A stretch of 64,000 nucleotides of DNA from Thelephora terrestris. Lineage: Eukaryota; Basidiomycota; Agaricomycetes; Thelephorales; Thelephoraceae. The stretch covers positions 310,001 through 374,000 of the forward strand of contig WIUZ02000002.1 in assembly GCA_015956445.1 (NCBI GenBank), in the 5' to 3' direction. Position 1 is the stretch's first letter. The number at the start of each line of letters is the position of its first letter. This document shows, piece after piece, positions 23,210 to 36,166 of this stretch. The position numbers were made by a program, and so were the translations under genes. The notes beneath the pieces are model-generated. The model was not told the DNA's origin. It made no database searches and saw only the letters and a program-made list of their open reading frames with translations.

Positions 23210-25255
23210 ATGTCTGCGCAGCGGCTCGGGAACGACGACCCTCACATAGTGACCTTAGTGCTGCAGTCTAAGAGGGCGTTACAGCACGGAGAGCAGCTCT
23301 GTCTACGTGCCAGTCAGCTTTCATCGTCGTCTGCTCGGAATGCCGTCGAAGTTCTCACCCTCGATGCGAGAGTGAAATGGCTGTCTAATGCGGTGTTGGA
23401 GCAACTCAAGGTATGTCGGTCGAAGTGGGTGTCCTACCTTGGCTTACTTACGTTGGTTGCTATGTCCGGACCCACACAGCTAGCCGCCGCTGTCGCAAAG
23501 AGTATCGAGCAGAAACGCTCTCAGCTACATGAGCAAACCAAGGTTCGTCTCTCTCACCTAGGATCTATGTATATCTCACGTGGATGGTGACAGCAATGGG
23601 ACACCCTCCGGACCGAACGCACCAACGCCCTTGAAGCAACCCTCGAGTCTCTGGGCTCTCAACTCGTACCGAACGATTTCCACTCTAGTTCCGATAATTC
23701 ATCTATATTTGGAAGCCCCAAATCTGAGGCAAAGGAGGAGCTAATCATCTCTTCACCGGATCGTAGCCTGGCTTCTACTCTCCGGGTCCAACCTACTGTT
23801 CAACCTATCGACAAAAGTCGATGGAAGACCCTTCGCGATTTCATTGATGAGCGTGCAATAGAGGAGGTCTTGGAAACCGTTGAAGTTGAAAGGGCTACTC
23901 TTGACGTAGGTAATACTCTCACCTTTTCTGGCTATCATGACCCACCGCCGTACACATAGGATGCGATGGCGACCACAGCAGAGTACTCCCAAACCTTAGT
24001 CATGATGAACACCGCTGTCAAGAGTTCCCTGCCTCAGCCTAGCCCGTTACCTTCAATTGAGAAGATATTGTCGTCCCAGGCGGACGTCTCGATCGAAATG
24101 GCTCGCCATCTTGACAGCCTTACGGCCCATTATGATCAAATGGCAGCTGCATTGAAAGAGAGCGAAGCCGGAGAAACATTTAGCGAAGAGGATTTCCAAG
24201 GTATGCGCATTAACAGGACATCGTGGCACTTGCCGCCCTAACGGCTCGTGTTTCACTTAGCAATGAATAAGGATGCAAATGAACTCCAATTCATTCTCAT
24301 GGAACTTGAAGACGGTCTGAAGGCCATCGAGGATTCCCAGTGAGCAATCTTGTCACCCCAAATTCACCCTACTATGATGACGATCGTATGTTCCATTCAG
24401 CGATCAGCTGACTAGGGCCGCAGCTGACTTTCAGCAACACATTGCAACTCACAAGGCCATCTTGGATGACCTGGAGGAATTAGGAGATGTGATGGCCCAG
24501 ATGCTAGAACGCCAACAAATCGTAGAGGTCTGTATGGAGAGCCCGTTTTATCTCCCCAGTTCCGCCAATCCAGCCGTACCTCGTGCCCCCCAGGCGGATT
24601 TCGCGTCCCTTGTTGTCATTGAAAGTTTCTGATTTCTTCCGGAATAGAACCAATTCTCCGAGAGCCTTCATGTGCTGCATGAGCGGCTCATAACCATAGA
24701 AGAACTGCAGACCCAGTTCGCTGAATACCAATTGTCATACAACAAACTGGTCGTGGAAATGGGCCGCCGTTTACGGTACAGGGAAGCCGCCGAAAACGTT
24801 GTGCGCGGCATGATTGATCAGTTAGCGGCGATGACGGAAGGTTCGTGTCCAGTTCTTTTGCGGTGGCTGAGGCCTTCTGAGATTTATTTCTGCGGCTTCC
24901 CCTCCCGGCGGGTCCCTTTGACGACTCAATAGAAGAACGCGAGATGCGTGCCGCATTCAATGCAGAACAAGGGTCTAATCTACCTGCGGACTTGTGCCTC
25001 TGCGTTGAGAATATGCCGACTAGGTGGGACATTGTTCCAATCGAGGAGCAGCCCTTCGAGAGTATCTCGAGCGAGCACAGGGAAGATTATCGCGAAATTC
25101 TGCCAACGGTCGATAGCGAGTTGTTGGCTGAGGTAAGCTTCACACCCATTCAATCATGTTTACCCCTGACTTGATTCATTCAGGCCAAAGAACATATAGC
25201 GAAGGTTGAGGCGATGGCTCGGATGGGAGCCGGAACTGGAAGCCAGAGTCTGTGA
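23210..25255 (+). CDS. ATG17: Autophagy scaffold ATG17
   Basis: Nine exons, 495 aa: 23210-23410, 23480-23542, 23594-23905, 23960-24200, 24261-24339, 24401-24527, 24648-24840, 24933-25132, 25184-25255. The N-terminus HIVTLVLQSKRALQHGEQLC and the following GSQLVPNDFH match fungal Atg17. The rest is almost wholly helical with heptad-like patterns (LASTLRVQP..RWKTLRDFIDERAIEEVLE, QLTRAAADFQQHIATHKAIL, LHERLITIEELQTQFAEYQLS), as expected for the crescent-shaped dimer. It ends with the conserved-looking FNAEQGSNLPADLCLCVENMP. The protein scaffolds the Atg1 kinase complex at the pre-autophagosomal structure. All phases close. Confidence 0.9.
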
Positions 25256-25377
25256 TTCCCTCATGAGTTTCATGGGCGGGTGAAATGGGAGGTACATTAA
25301 GTGGAAGTCCATGCGACGGATGAGAGTACGATGCGGATGCTATTGAAGTTGTAATACGCGTGCTGTGATCAGATTAA

Positions 25378-26531
25378 TCAGAGACTCCATGGCCATTTGA
25401 ATCCATTCGACCGTTGTTGTGCCCCTGGACTTTGTTCCAACTTTTGACTTGGTGGACCCCAAGGAAATTTTTGAATAACCGGCTCGCGACCGTCTTTCCG
25501 CTCTTGCTCCTCCCACTCCGCATCCTCAAGATATCGATCGATGGCATCACTCTCCAACACTCCCTTTTGTGATGAGCCCCCTCGTTCCCGGTTATCCGCC
25601 TTCTCCTTCGAAGAAGGGTCCGGGTCCTGCGCGAGAGCAACGTAAGCTTTCGCCACTCTCCAATCAACTTCCTTGGTCACCGTTTGGAGTAGCTTCTCTG
25701 CGCGTTCGACTCGTCTCGCTTCCGTAAGGGCCGAGGTCTCCGGCAGAGGCTTTGACGCGGGAGGGAGAAGGATGGTAGTGCGCGTGTGCAGCAGGTGTGG
25801 CGTCGTACTTAGAGTTGTCGTAGGCAGATCGTTTAACCGGCACAATTCCATCGCCTGATCATTCGATCCCGTCAGAATTATAATTGAGGAGAAAGGCACA
25901 TGATCCGAAGAGAGTGACATACGTCCAACCGGAATCGAAGTGCGATACCCATCAGGGTGTCCCCCCTGCGTAGCCGATAAAGCGCGGGTTGGGCGGACTG
26001 CTGATCATCGCCAAGTGGAGGAGGTGTACGTGTAGGGCCTGTAACCGGAGATTCTTCCGTATTGACAGCGGGAACTGGAGGAGGCGGAGGGGTCTTTGGT
26101 AGAGCGGAGTTTGTCTGGATTACATCCGGAGGAGGGGGCGCAGCGCTCCGGGAACACCGTCCATTGCCTGTTCCGTTCAAACTCATATCATCTTCCGAGT
26201 CACTGCCCTCGTCTTCATCGTCCCCAAGGACGAACAAATCCTGATCCTTGACCCCTCCATTCAAATTCTCGACTTTCATCGACTGAGCCCCTGTGTTACC
26301 AGCAGGTTTCCCTCCAGGTCTGCTTCCGGAGGACGAACTGGCCTGAATAACCCCCACTCCGGCGAGACATACCAAACAAGGATTGTATCTCGCCAACCTC
26401 GGGTTCGTTTCCAAGCACCTAGGGCAGATCGGCCGCCCGCAGCATTTCGTTATAAACAACTCTGAATCATCCACGTTCGGTGGTAACGACGAAGAACATG
26501 CGAGACATAACGTCGTTCTCCGGTCCAACAT
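25378..26531 (-). CDS. LysM-domain protein with N-terminal zinc-ribbon-like Cys cluster
   Basis: Two exons on the minus strand (26531-25923 and 25854-25378), 361 aa. The N-terminus has paired cysteines (LCLAC..CCGRPICPRCL..CLVC), resembling a small zinc-binding finger. An acidic, Ser/Pro-rich middle follows. Then comes one LysM domain split by the intron (YRLRRGDTLMGIALRF, continuing AMELCRLNDLP and RTTILLP). The tail is charged and helical (EARRVERAEKLLQTV, DRYLEDAEWEEQER). There is no signal peptide, so this is unlikely to be a secreted chitin-binding effector; an intracellular role like that of eukaryotic LysM-domain proteins fits better. The exact role is unknown. The ATG at 26531 directly precedes the Cys cluster; upstream in-frame ATGs add an unlikely extension. 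Confidence 0.8.
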
Positions 26532-27684
26532 AGCTTTCAGACAATATGATGTGGTTATGGACGCGCGAAACGAGATCGGGGTGGTGGATGCGGTAATCCG
26601 AGGTGAGCGACGACAGTGTGATCGGTCCACGGTTCTCCTGATGATCGACGATGGATTCGACCCAGTCACCTCTCCCAACTGGTCCATACCGTCACAAGAC
26701 ACAGTCAGTGTTCCGGATTCGGGATATGTACGGAGAATGCATCAGTGGAAATACTTCTCCGACAGTACAATTCTAAGGTTTATTTTTCCAAAACAACCGT
26801 GACACGATAAAACGAGTCCGTAAATGTTTACCCTCTTGTTTCAAAATAATACATCCCGCGTGTTCGTCGAGCACACAAGAAAGATCGGATCCAAGAAAGT
26901 TTGAGAGACTGCAACAAGAGAGGATAGATCAGAGAGACAGAGGAGAGAGAGAGAGAGAAGAGCGGAAGGAAAGTTTGACCCTCGCCTTAATAAGGCGGAT
27001 ACTGAAAACAAGGGAGCGTAGGGGGTGGAACGGACAACAATGAGATCGGCGACCAGAGGTGGATGAGGTACAAAGGAGCGTGCATTCATGATCGTGAGTG
27101 GAAGGGAGAGGAGATAAAGAAGGAGCGTGACGGGTGCGTGGACTCTACATATCCAATGTCCGATAGGTCAAAAACGGGAATGGGTGCCGGACACCAACAC
27201 GTCTGCAAGAAGAGGCAAACGTGGGGAACAAAAGGGCAAAGGGAGAAGGAAGTGGGAAAGGATGCTTGTACTGTACATTCTATCCTTTTTGAGGTGTTTA
27301 AAGTTTGTTGGCTGTTGGAGAGAGAATGAAAAAATAGCGGAGAATAAGGAGATTAGACTATAAACAAACGAATAAATCTACGGGCACAACATCGACAGCA
27401 GAGAGGATGCAACACATGACAAGAGGACAAGAATCGACGGGTGGAAAAATTGTTTTGAACGGTTTCGATGGTGAAGATTGATGAAGAGAATCTGAAAGCC
27501 ATAGGCGAAGTGGAGCACCAGGCGCCTAGAAGATTAGTAAGGTCAAAAAAAGAGAAACCACGAGAGCGAGGGCTTGAGAAAACTAGACAGCGAAGCAAAA
27601 TTTGACTTGGTGATGAGGAAAAGATAAAACAATGTGGAGCGGAAACGGGAGGGGAGTTTTTGGGTTTGGTCGAGAGAAGCGGTC
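26532..27684. other. Intergenic region, purine-rich on the plus strand
   Basis: About 1.15 kb between the LysM gene start and the ankyrin gene stop. The plus strand is strongly purine-rich around 26920-27350, with a GAGAGAGA run near 26945. In the direction of LysM transcription this is a pyrimidine-rich tract, common in fungal promoters. No gene was recognised. Confidence 0.5.
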
Positions 27685-30600
27685 CTAGAGGCTCGTGTTC
27701 TGCCTCAGCCCCTTTACGACGTCCTTGACAATCCTCATACAGAGGTGGGCCTTCTCGATTTCATCTTGAGCGCCCTTGACCTTCAATTCGACCTTTCTCG
27801 CAATCAGCCTCCTCAAGCTTCTGAGGAGTTGGTCGTCCTCGACATCGGAGAACCCTCCATCAATCAAGGACAGCTCAGGCGATCCAGAGATAGGAGACGA
27901 CGGGGAAGACGAGCAGGGGGAACCGAACGGGGACGTGAGAACGCTCGGGAATGGTAATGGCAGGGTAAAGAGTGTCGGATCAAGATCGATGTCGTGAATA
28001 TCGAGGACGCTACGCGAGTTTTGGGCGCGCTCTCGACCAGTTTGAATAGCGTACTTCCGGGATTCGACAACTTGCGAAAAAATTGTTTCCGCCTTGGAGA
28101 GGAAATGATGTCCGGTCGCAATATACTGCTCGGCCTGTCAAAGACGTTCCATCACATACCATGGGCAGAGGGAAGATTTCGTGAGATAAAGTGAGAAAAT
28201 AACGTCAGCGCCAATTCAGTTTCCCAGGGGTAAACGACCAAGGTGAGATCAACGGGAGTAGTAGGGTCGTGATTATAATGAAAGCGAGCCAATTTGAAGA
28301 TTGAACCGGAACGGGACTAACCATAGTCATGCACTCTTCAATGCTAATCAAATCCCGACTCGCAGCGTCCAGAACGCGGTCGGAGGAGCGGAGAGCAAGA
28401 CCTCTAGCGCCTTCCCATTCCTCAGGCTCGCCGGAGGTTTGCTGGGGGACTACAGTTGGGGGTGGAGAAGCGGTGAGACTAGGGAACACGTTCAACTTCT
28501 TCTTGAGCCACTTCTTGAGTCTCTCAGTTCCGCTCACGGTGGACCGTTCTTTGAGGTCCTCGCCGCAGCTTTCGCTTAAGTCTGTGCTGGATCCGAGCTT
28601 CGTGCTCCCGGACATAGTTCGGCTTCTTTGTGAAACAGCGGTCGTCCCAGAAGATCCAGAATCTGTGGTGCGGCGTCGGGCTTGAATTGCACTCTCGCCC
28701 CAACGTACCATTGCCCCGGTACGGATTTCCAATTTGTCTTCAATCTCTTTGGACACACTATTCAGCAAGCCGCTGATTCGCCCAACAGAGGACTGGGCCT
28801 CTCGTAGACTGCCGGCGGCGGCCTCGACGGGATCACGGGCGACGGTGATGAGCATATTTCCCATTCCGACCACGTCAGCCAGATGTTCCTCCAGGGCGTC
28901 AAAGTCGGCTTCCGAGTACGTGGTCGGAAGGCTCCGGGAAATGAACCTCAGGTCATCGAAAAGTTGGTCCAGGAGTGGAATAAGACTTGCGGATGGAGGA
29001 ATGAAGTCTTCCAAGGGCAGAGGGGAAACGTGATCGTATGAAGGAATTACGGAAGCAATGGAAGCCATGGATGGCACACTCTTCAGCGATTTGAGAGACC
29101 TTTTAGGTTTGACGGTTCGGAGGGAAGCAACTGAGTCGGGACGCTCCGCCTCAAGTCCGAAAAGGGTTCGATACTCAGGTTTCGCAACCTCAGCAGCCGT
29201 CAACCTAGAGGAAGAAACAAAGGCGGGGGTGAGAATCAAACCTAAACTCAAAGAAAGTATAAAAGAACCCGAAAAGCGAAGGGGCGATGGTCACCGACGA
29301 TCGTCCTAGTGGCAACAAAAGGGGAGAAGAAACTCGTGCTTACCCTCGTGAGTTGCGGATCTCTCGTACGACTGACTTGGGGTCGCAATCCAAAAAGGCA
29401 GATAATACATCAATGCTGGCGCCACGTTCAGCGGCAATATGAATACAAGTTTCACCGTTTCGGTCTCGAGCCCCGAGGGGAGCGCGAAGATCCCGAACAA
29501 GATGTACAGCGAATGAATACAACAGGCCGGCATCAAGGGCGTCCAAGGGTTGACAGGAAGTGAGAGCGAGGCAATGGAGCGGAGTGTGCAGGTCACCGGC
29601 GGTAGGCAGACTGATATCGGTGCCAGCAAGATAGAGGGCATCGAGAATTTCCCTAGTCGGAGACGGTGAGGACACACAGTAATGAATTGGGCTCCAGCCG
29701 CGAGCATCCTGAGCGTTAATCAGGTAGTCTGGAGATGTAGGATTGAGGCACTGGGAGGGTGATGATCGAGGGAATAATTGGGATTGTACAGCGTCAGATT
29801 TTCCGGATGAGATGGCTTCGATGAGTGTATGAACAAAGTGAGAGTCTTGATAGAAATGGCTGGGCGGGATGACCGGCGAGTTCGTATGATACAATGCGTT
29901 CGCTTGAGCTGCATGACAGATGCTCCTTTTGTTGACGTGTTGCTGGCACGGCCATTAATGAAAGTTAAGTTGAAGGTGATAGAGTGACTTACGGTAATTT
30001 CTCCTGATCGGTGGCGGCGAAGGAAGTCTTCGCAGTGCCAGAGAATACGGGGGTGGAGGAGCCCGTAGTATACAGCAGTACGAAACTGAGCATCACGGAA
30101 GTCTGGTCGGGCGCCGTGACACAACAAGTGTTGTACGACCTCGAGGCCGCCGTTTTGGCAAGCGTCTGTTGGGCGATATGAGGAACTCGTTTTGGATAGA
30201 ACGAAGGCGTTTACGTACACATCAGTGGAGTGCGGCCCTTGGTATCTGGGAGATCAACGGATACCAGACCTGGAGCAAGTTCCAAGAGAGTCTGCACAGC
30301 TGTCGGCTTTTTGAGAAGGGCGGCAGCCCCAAGAGGACTGATCGACTTGACTCCGCAAAAGGTAACACTGGACGCATTGAGGGTGAGGAGAGAGACATCT
30401 CGGTGGGTGATGATAGCATTGAGGATATTCAGGCGAGAAATGGACATTAGAGGCGCGTTAGACGCGTCTATGGAGTCCCAGCTAGGATAAGGCGATAAGT
30501 AAAGAGAGAACCGAGGAGCCGGTACTCGGCGAAACTCACTCCTGGCCGGTCAAGACGTTTAATATAACGTTCCGACCGTCCTCGTAGACGACATTTACGT

Positions 30601-30706
30601 CGGCGCCAGCTGAGAGGGCACTCGTGAAGGCCAAATCATCGCCGGATAAGGCGGCATCGAGCAGGTATCGGTCTTGGGGATCTTGGTCGTGTGGGCGTGG
30701 GGCCAT
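27685..30706 (-). CDS. Ankyrin-repeat protein with helical C-terminus
   Basis: Six exons on the minus strand, 844 aa: 30706-30540, 30481-30219, 30165-29993, 29942-29344, 29204-28322, 28134-27685. Ankyrin-like units run from the N-terminus (DRYLLDAALSGDDLAFTSAL, then ADVNVVYEDGRN), through DLPDTKGRTPLMYACQNGG with LEVVQHLLCHGARPDF, to NAQDARGWSPIHYCVSS, AGDLHTPLHCLAL and ARDRNGETCIHIAAERGA. The second half has long helices (LIPLLDQLFDDLRFISRSL, DALEEHLADVVG), a Ser-rich linker, and a final predicted coiled coil (LRRLIARKVELKVKGAQDEI). It lacks a KilA-N/APSES DNA-binding domain, so it is not a full Mbp1/Swi4-type factor. It is probably a scaffold; function unknown. The intron before exon 6 is unusually long (187 bp). 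Confidence 0.8.
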
Positions 30707-31234
30707 GTAAGTCGGATGAAAAGGGAACGGAAGGGGGGAGAGAGGGGGAAGAGGGAGAGAGGGAACAAGGCATCGAAAAGGCGGACGAATGGACGGTTAA
30801 GTATTCGAAAACACGATGCATTTTCCTTGCACGCGGGTAACGAAACGAGGGATGCGCATCAGTTTACATATTCGAATTCTTACCTCCCCGGATCAATATC
30901 CAAGGAAGTCAAGAAACAGCAAATTGCCTTTTCCGTGGGCGGAGCCCTACATTTATTTATTTTCCTTATTTTCTTTTCCCCCTCGGTCTACTCTCCAACG
31001 GACGGCGGAATGGGGACAATGACGCTCTGTTACACTGGGTAGCTGCAATAGGCTGGCTATACTATCGTATAATTACTCTCTCTTCAATGCGGACAATAGA
31101 CAATGCGCTGTGCGGTTCGATAGCTCTCCCGATCCTGCCGTCGGATATCCTCCGAAAGGGCAAGGGGTTCACAGGAATGCGTCCCGAGTAAGAGAGCCCT
31201 ACAGGTAAATACGTCAAGTCAGTCAACATCATCA

Positions 31235-33597
31235 TCAAACAAACAAGCAAATTCGATGTAGGGCGCCCCGCCGATTGCCGAACTTTCCCGCACGGAGGGA
31301 ATAACCCGGAAGCAATTGATCCTTACCTTCACTTGTGCAAAGTTGGCTATCGCTCTCTCGTGATCCCAACCATTCTGTTGCAAACAGTCTACCGCAAATT
31401 TGACGTTCAAGCCCGTCTGTTGGCAAAGTCGAGCCACTTGTTCCCGTTGGGGTTCAGGCTGGGTATTCAAAAAACGTAAGGGTAAATTTCACATTAGCAA
31501 CAACCGTTATCACGACTCACCACCGAAGCGAGGGCGGCCTCGAGGCTCGGCGGCTGTGAACCTTTTGACGCCACGATGGGTTGCACGATCATTGGTCCCG
31601 GTGTCCAGGCATCGCTGCTTGAATACCCACGGACGGTAAGCTGATCGGATAGAATTTCTACCGCCCAACCCTTCATCTTCGCCCTGGAAAAATCGATGAG
31701 AAATCCATCTGTTCATATTTTGGCGTTCTAGCTTACCTCGAGTCGTCTGCAGCTGGTGCCAGAACGAAGGAGCGATCAAATGAACGCAGCGCGCTGACCG
31801 GTTCTGTTGGGCAAGCAGATTGTAAGATCCCACGTGTTCAAACACATAACCGGCGGCAAAAACTGAAAGGAAAGAAGCTCGCACGCACCTTCAGTGAACT
31901 GTCCGTGCACCGTGACGAACAACGTCGATCCAGCGAGCCAACCGTCTAAGCAGAACGCCGACGGAGAGCCAGCGATATCGTGCTTGGTTTGTGGTAGGCC
32001 AAGGACTGACTGTATAACGTTCTCCCGTCCGACATGCAAGGATTGTGCCATTTTGTCCACGTTCCCCACACGGGTCAAATTCCGCGATCCACCGTTCCCT
32101 CCGCCCACCCAAACGTCCCACTTGAGGTTCCTCTGATTCGGAAGTGTACTGTGCAGTCCTTGTATTCGGGCTCGCGGTGGAATCGAGGTATTGGCTGAGA
32201 ATGAGAAGGTTGCAGCGGGATGATACACATCCAAGAGTTCAGATCGTTGGGCATCGAACAGGGTGAAGAATCTGATTGGGGCGAGTGCGTAATCAACAAT
32301 ATACTGCAGAAGGGTGTATTCTCTGCTAAACGTACCTTGTTAAAAAATCGCTGACGACCCCGCCACTCACACCCGTTAAAAACGATGCTCCCATAGGGCA
32401 AGCGAAGGAGTTCGTAGTCGGTACCGGAGTCAGACGATGGGAGGAATTTGTGTGAGGTATTGGTGCGTCAAATCCCACTTTCACAATCGGTTCGTTGTCG
32501 AGCATCTCCAAAGCTGGAAACCGCTTAACGATGTCCCTGTCGATCGTGTGATGAGGTGAGTGCATTTCGGTACTCAAGAAGTGCACGAACCGTCGGTATT
32601 GTTCCGTGTTGGCGGGATCATCACCCTTGATGGGGTTGCCAGTCAAAACGAGTTCACGTAGAAAGTCCAGTTTGTTCTTCTCGCGGGTGAGTAGCCGAAT
32701 GTCGTCCATCGCCTTGAGCTGGTTGTTGGCGAGGGAGAGATTGGCGAGTTTGGGTAAGAACATCCCAATTGATGATATATCCTTCCCGCTTTGGATGTGG
32801 TTGTTGGCGAGAGATAACGTTTGCACCTGCGCAAGATGTGAAAAGGGGGAAAGGAGATGAAAGCCACCAACACTCACAGCCGGTCGAAGTTGGGCGGCGA
32901 GTTTGAACATGATTGCAGTTTCTTTCCCGCTACTCCCAGGAACTCCCGGGACAAGGAGATTGTGCTTCTGGACTATTGGATCATCGAGCATGCGCTACCG
33001 AAGCAAGTTCAGATACAGGGGGCCTCAACGCCACGATTGCTTACCTCCAGGTTGAGAAACTTAGTTTCACGGTTATATCGTGACCTCACAAACTCCCTCC
33101 ATTGATCCATGACCTTGATACCGACGTTGGTTGTAGATGTAGCTGGCATCCCCGGGACCTTCGAAGTGTTCATTGATACCGCGTTCCGGCGAATTCGACC
33201 AGCCGCGGTGGGCCGAGAAGCCCCCCGTATGGAAAGAGGTTCGGAGGAAGAAGCTCTGGAGGTGAGCTGACCAGGAAGGAGGAATATGGGACGAATTGCA
33301 TGGTAAGTTGAGTGTTCGACAAACAAACGGAGTGGAAGAAGAGACCCAGTGGCAAAGCTCCCTGGAAATCAAGAGAATGAGTCACGTATTTACCATAGAT
33401 ACCCTACTTGGGCCAGATGCTTGGTCCTTGTAATTATCGACGGGACGTTGTCGGTGTGCGCGAATCTTGCTAGATCCCTTGCGACCGCCAGGCTTGTCCT
33501 GAATATCACGCATGCGTTCGTCACGATCCATAAGCCCAGCGCCGCGCAAAGCGTTTGTAAGGATATTCCGCGAGCTTGAGCTAGTTGTGGAGGCCAT
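31235..33597 (-). CDS. MEX67: mRNA export receptor MEX67/NXF1
   Basis: Nine exons on the minus strand, about 608 aa: 33597-33394, 33266-33045, 32994-32878, 32826-32336, 32271-31889, 31803-31737, 31683-31521, 31458-31327, 31282-31235. Order of parts: a basic N-terminus; an RRM-like stretch ([22 protein letters not shown]); leucine-rich repeats ([59 protein letters not shown]); an NTF2-like domain ([18 protein letters not shown] to [15 protein letters not shown]); and a UBA-like TAP-C domain ([20 protein letters not shown]). The protein carries mRNPs through nuclear pores with Mtr2/p15. The last short exon, giving [15 protein letters not shown], is the least certain, and intron 1 may hide one more exon. 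Confidence 0.88.
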
Positions 33598-33860
33598 AGG
33601 CAACTACGGTTGCGAAGACGGTGGTGGTAAGCGGTTGAGTGGTTGTTGCGGTTTGCAGAGGTGTGGCACATCTTTGAGTCAACGGTCACATGTCACATGG
33701 GTATTTCCAAATCGGGGAGGGACGTTCGGAGGAGTCCGAGCGGGGATTCAAAATTATGGCTGCGGAGTTTTTCTGGGTTTTGATCTGGGGGGTTAAATCA
33801 CCGGTCGCGGCTGTGCCCTGTTTGCTTTTTTTTTCTCGGTCACGGAAATAAAATTCGACG

Positions 33861-35898
33861 ATGGCCTCTCAACATTATCAGCCACTCTCTCATGCCCTGC
33901 AACACCCCCTTGCTCAGTCGCCCTCCGTCTACTCCTCCTATGAACAGTCCCAGCAGATCGCCCCTGTCCAACACGCGCACCAGCAGCTGAATAACCAGCG
34001 TCAGGAGGAGGAGGAGGATGACGAAGACGACATGGCGGACGATGATCCTCCGCGTTCGCCTGTACAAAACAAGTCAGGAGGGTGTGTAAATACCCTTCTT
34101 AAAATACTAAGCGTGAATTTAATCCGACCTGTTGAAAGCGTTATGAATGGTACCTCGTCTGATCCTAAGAGTGTGCAACCAGACGGCGAGGTGAAATCTA
34201 AGCGAGGGCCTGGACGCCCCAAAGGCTCCCGAAGCACCAAGAAACCCAATTCCAAGGCAGCTGGGAACATGCACAACTTCTCACAGTACCCACCGCCGCC
34301 AGCCATACCCCAGGAGGCTGGACTGCACCAACAACACCAAGAATACTACAAATTTCAGTGGAGAGCGCTCAACCTATGTGCCGAGTTTTATAGCGCTGCT
34401 GAAGAGCTTATAGTGAGACCTTGTTCAACGTCTTCGTTCCCTTGAATCTCACCTGGGTAATCGTGCAGAAAGGGACGGCACCCCTCGTGATCGCGCAATG
34501 CTACCAGATGGGTCCAGGCGCGAAGTTCGACCCCTTGACTATGATTTCCGAGGCAAAGAGAATCTGTGACAGCTTGGTATGTTCACTGGATGTACGCAGA
34601 GTTCCATTTGACGCGTTTCCCAGTTGGCGAACCCTATGCAACTCATAAACAGCCCTCCGCCTGCTCTGTATCCGTCGTTTGGGGCCCAGCCCGTGTTCGG
34701 AGCGCCAGGATACCCTGCACAGATGCCGCCTCAAGCGTTCTCCGCTACTACATTCACTCCTAACCCGTATGCACCACCAAATGCCTCCACTTCACCGGAA
34801 AACAACACTCAGGCCCCGGTGCTCCCGAACCAACCTCAACCCTTCGTGATGCCACTCGGCCCTCCCCCTATGGCAGCTCCACCAACATATACTGTCTACC
34901 CCCCACGCTATCCTGCGACGTCCTATTACCAGTACCCCACTTCTACCACAGGCTACTACGCTGCCCCACCGACACAGAATGTCCCGCAACCCACCAATTC
35001 CACCAACACGACAACGACCACGACAACCCCGCCCACAAACCCTGCGAATCCTCCACCTCCGGCTACGGCCACGACAACACCAACGATGGCTCACACTAAC
35101 GTCCCCACAAATCCCAACACTGGGACCCCGACACAAGCACCCGCAAATCCTGCGAATCCTGCGAACCCTTGGCCAACGGGCTACAATCAGGTGGGAACAT
35201 GTTTCGATGGCGTGCCAAATCCTTTTTACTCACTCAAATTCAGGGCCAATGGGCAGACGATGAGGTTGCACGACTTAAACATCTTACGGAACAGAACAGA
35301 GACCAGAAAGGCGAGATCGACTGGGACCGCGTTATCCAAGCATGGGGTAACACGCGTACAAGGTGGATGAGTCTCGGGCCATACTGCTTCCTATATTAAC
35401 GGCCCTTCTTCTAGACATCAAATCTTGTTGAAGGCCACTTCCATGGGGCTCAAGGAGAGCACAACGCGTGTGAACAAGAGGCGGCGGGAAGCGGATGACA
35501 CAAATGGCATCAAGAGTTCCGCGGATACCATGTCCGTTGCGAATCTCACCACTGGTCCATCGGAGTCTCCTTCTCAGAGCAATACCTCATCCCCACCTGT
35601 GGCCACATCTCCGGCGATGGCAGCAATCAAGCCACCAACGACATTACAACCATCAGGCGTCGCTCAGCGCCCGCCTTCTACTCATGCTCAACATTCCCAA
35701 CCGCCGGCCCAGGCTCAAACACCCCACATACAATGGGCGCTGCCTACGTCGACACCGACGCCTCCTCAACCAGATCAACGATCCAACCCGTACTTCCGCG
35801 GAGGTCGTCCCTCCTATCCTTCGACGACTACGAAGGGAGGGGTTCAGCACCAATTTATGTACCAACCGACTGGCGCAAACGGATCCGGTGGCGTTTAA
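33861..35898 (+). CDS. AT-hook and Myb/SANT-like domain protein
   Basis: Six exons, 590 aa: 33861-34081, 34139-34412, 34469-34576, 34624-35190, 35244-35362, 35415-35898. The N-terminus is Gln-rich and then acidic (EEEEDDEDD). An AT-hook follows (KSKRGPGRPKGSRS), with GRP flanked by basic residues. Then come a short helical block (FQWRALNLCAEFYSAAEELI), a Pro/Thr/Asn-rich tract of about 190 residues, and a Myb-like helix unit (GQWADDEVARLKHLTEQ, then EIDWDRVIQAWGNTRTRHQI) with the expected tryptophan spacing. The C-terminus is disordered. It is likely a nuclear DNA-binding regulator; the target is unknown. Its start lies head to head with MEX67, about 260 bp apart. Confidence 0.82.
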
Positions 35899-36166
35899 GG
35901 GACGATTGTTTGTAGGATCGCTGGTTAAACCCATGTCACCTTTGATGTTCTCTGTAATATAGTTTTTCTTCCTCACACGACTGCACGTAGTAAATGTATT
36001 AACACTTTATCTGACAAGTTGTGGATTACTTTGCCTTTGCATACATAATATAAGTAGCTCACCGATTCGATAGACACTCGCTCCTCTGCTTGTTTCGACG
36101 GTCAACTCGCGCGCGATCGATAGATGATAAGCTCGATCAGCTGAACGATTTTCTCTGCCTGCTACT

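Noticed and set aside
27685-30706. Possible Mbp1/Swi4-type cell-cycle transcription factor
   Set aside because: Ankyrin units and helical tail are present, but no KilA-N/APSES DNA-binding domain is encoded at the N-terminus.
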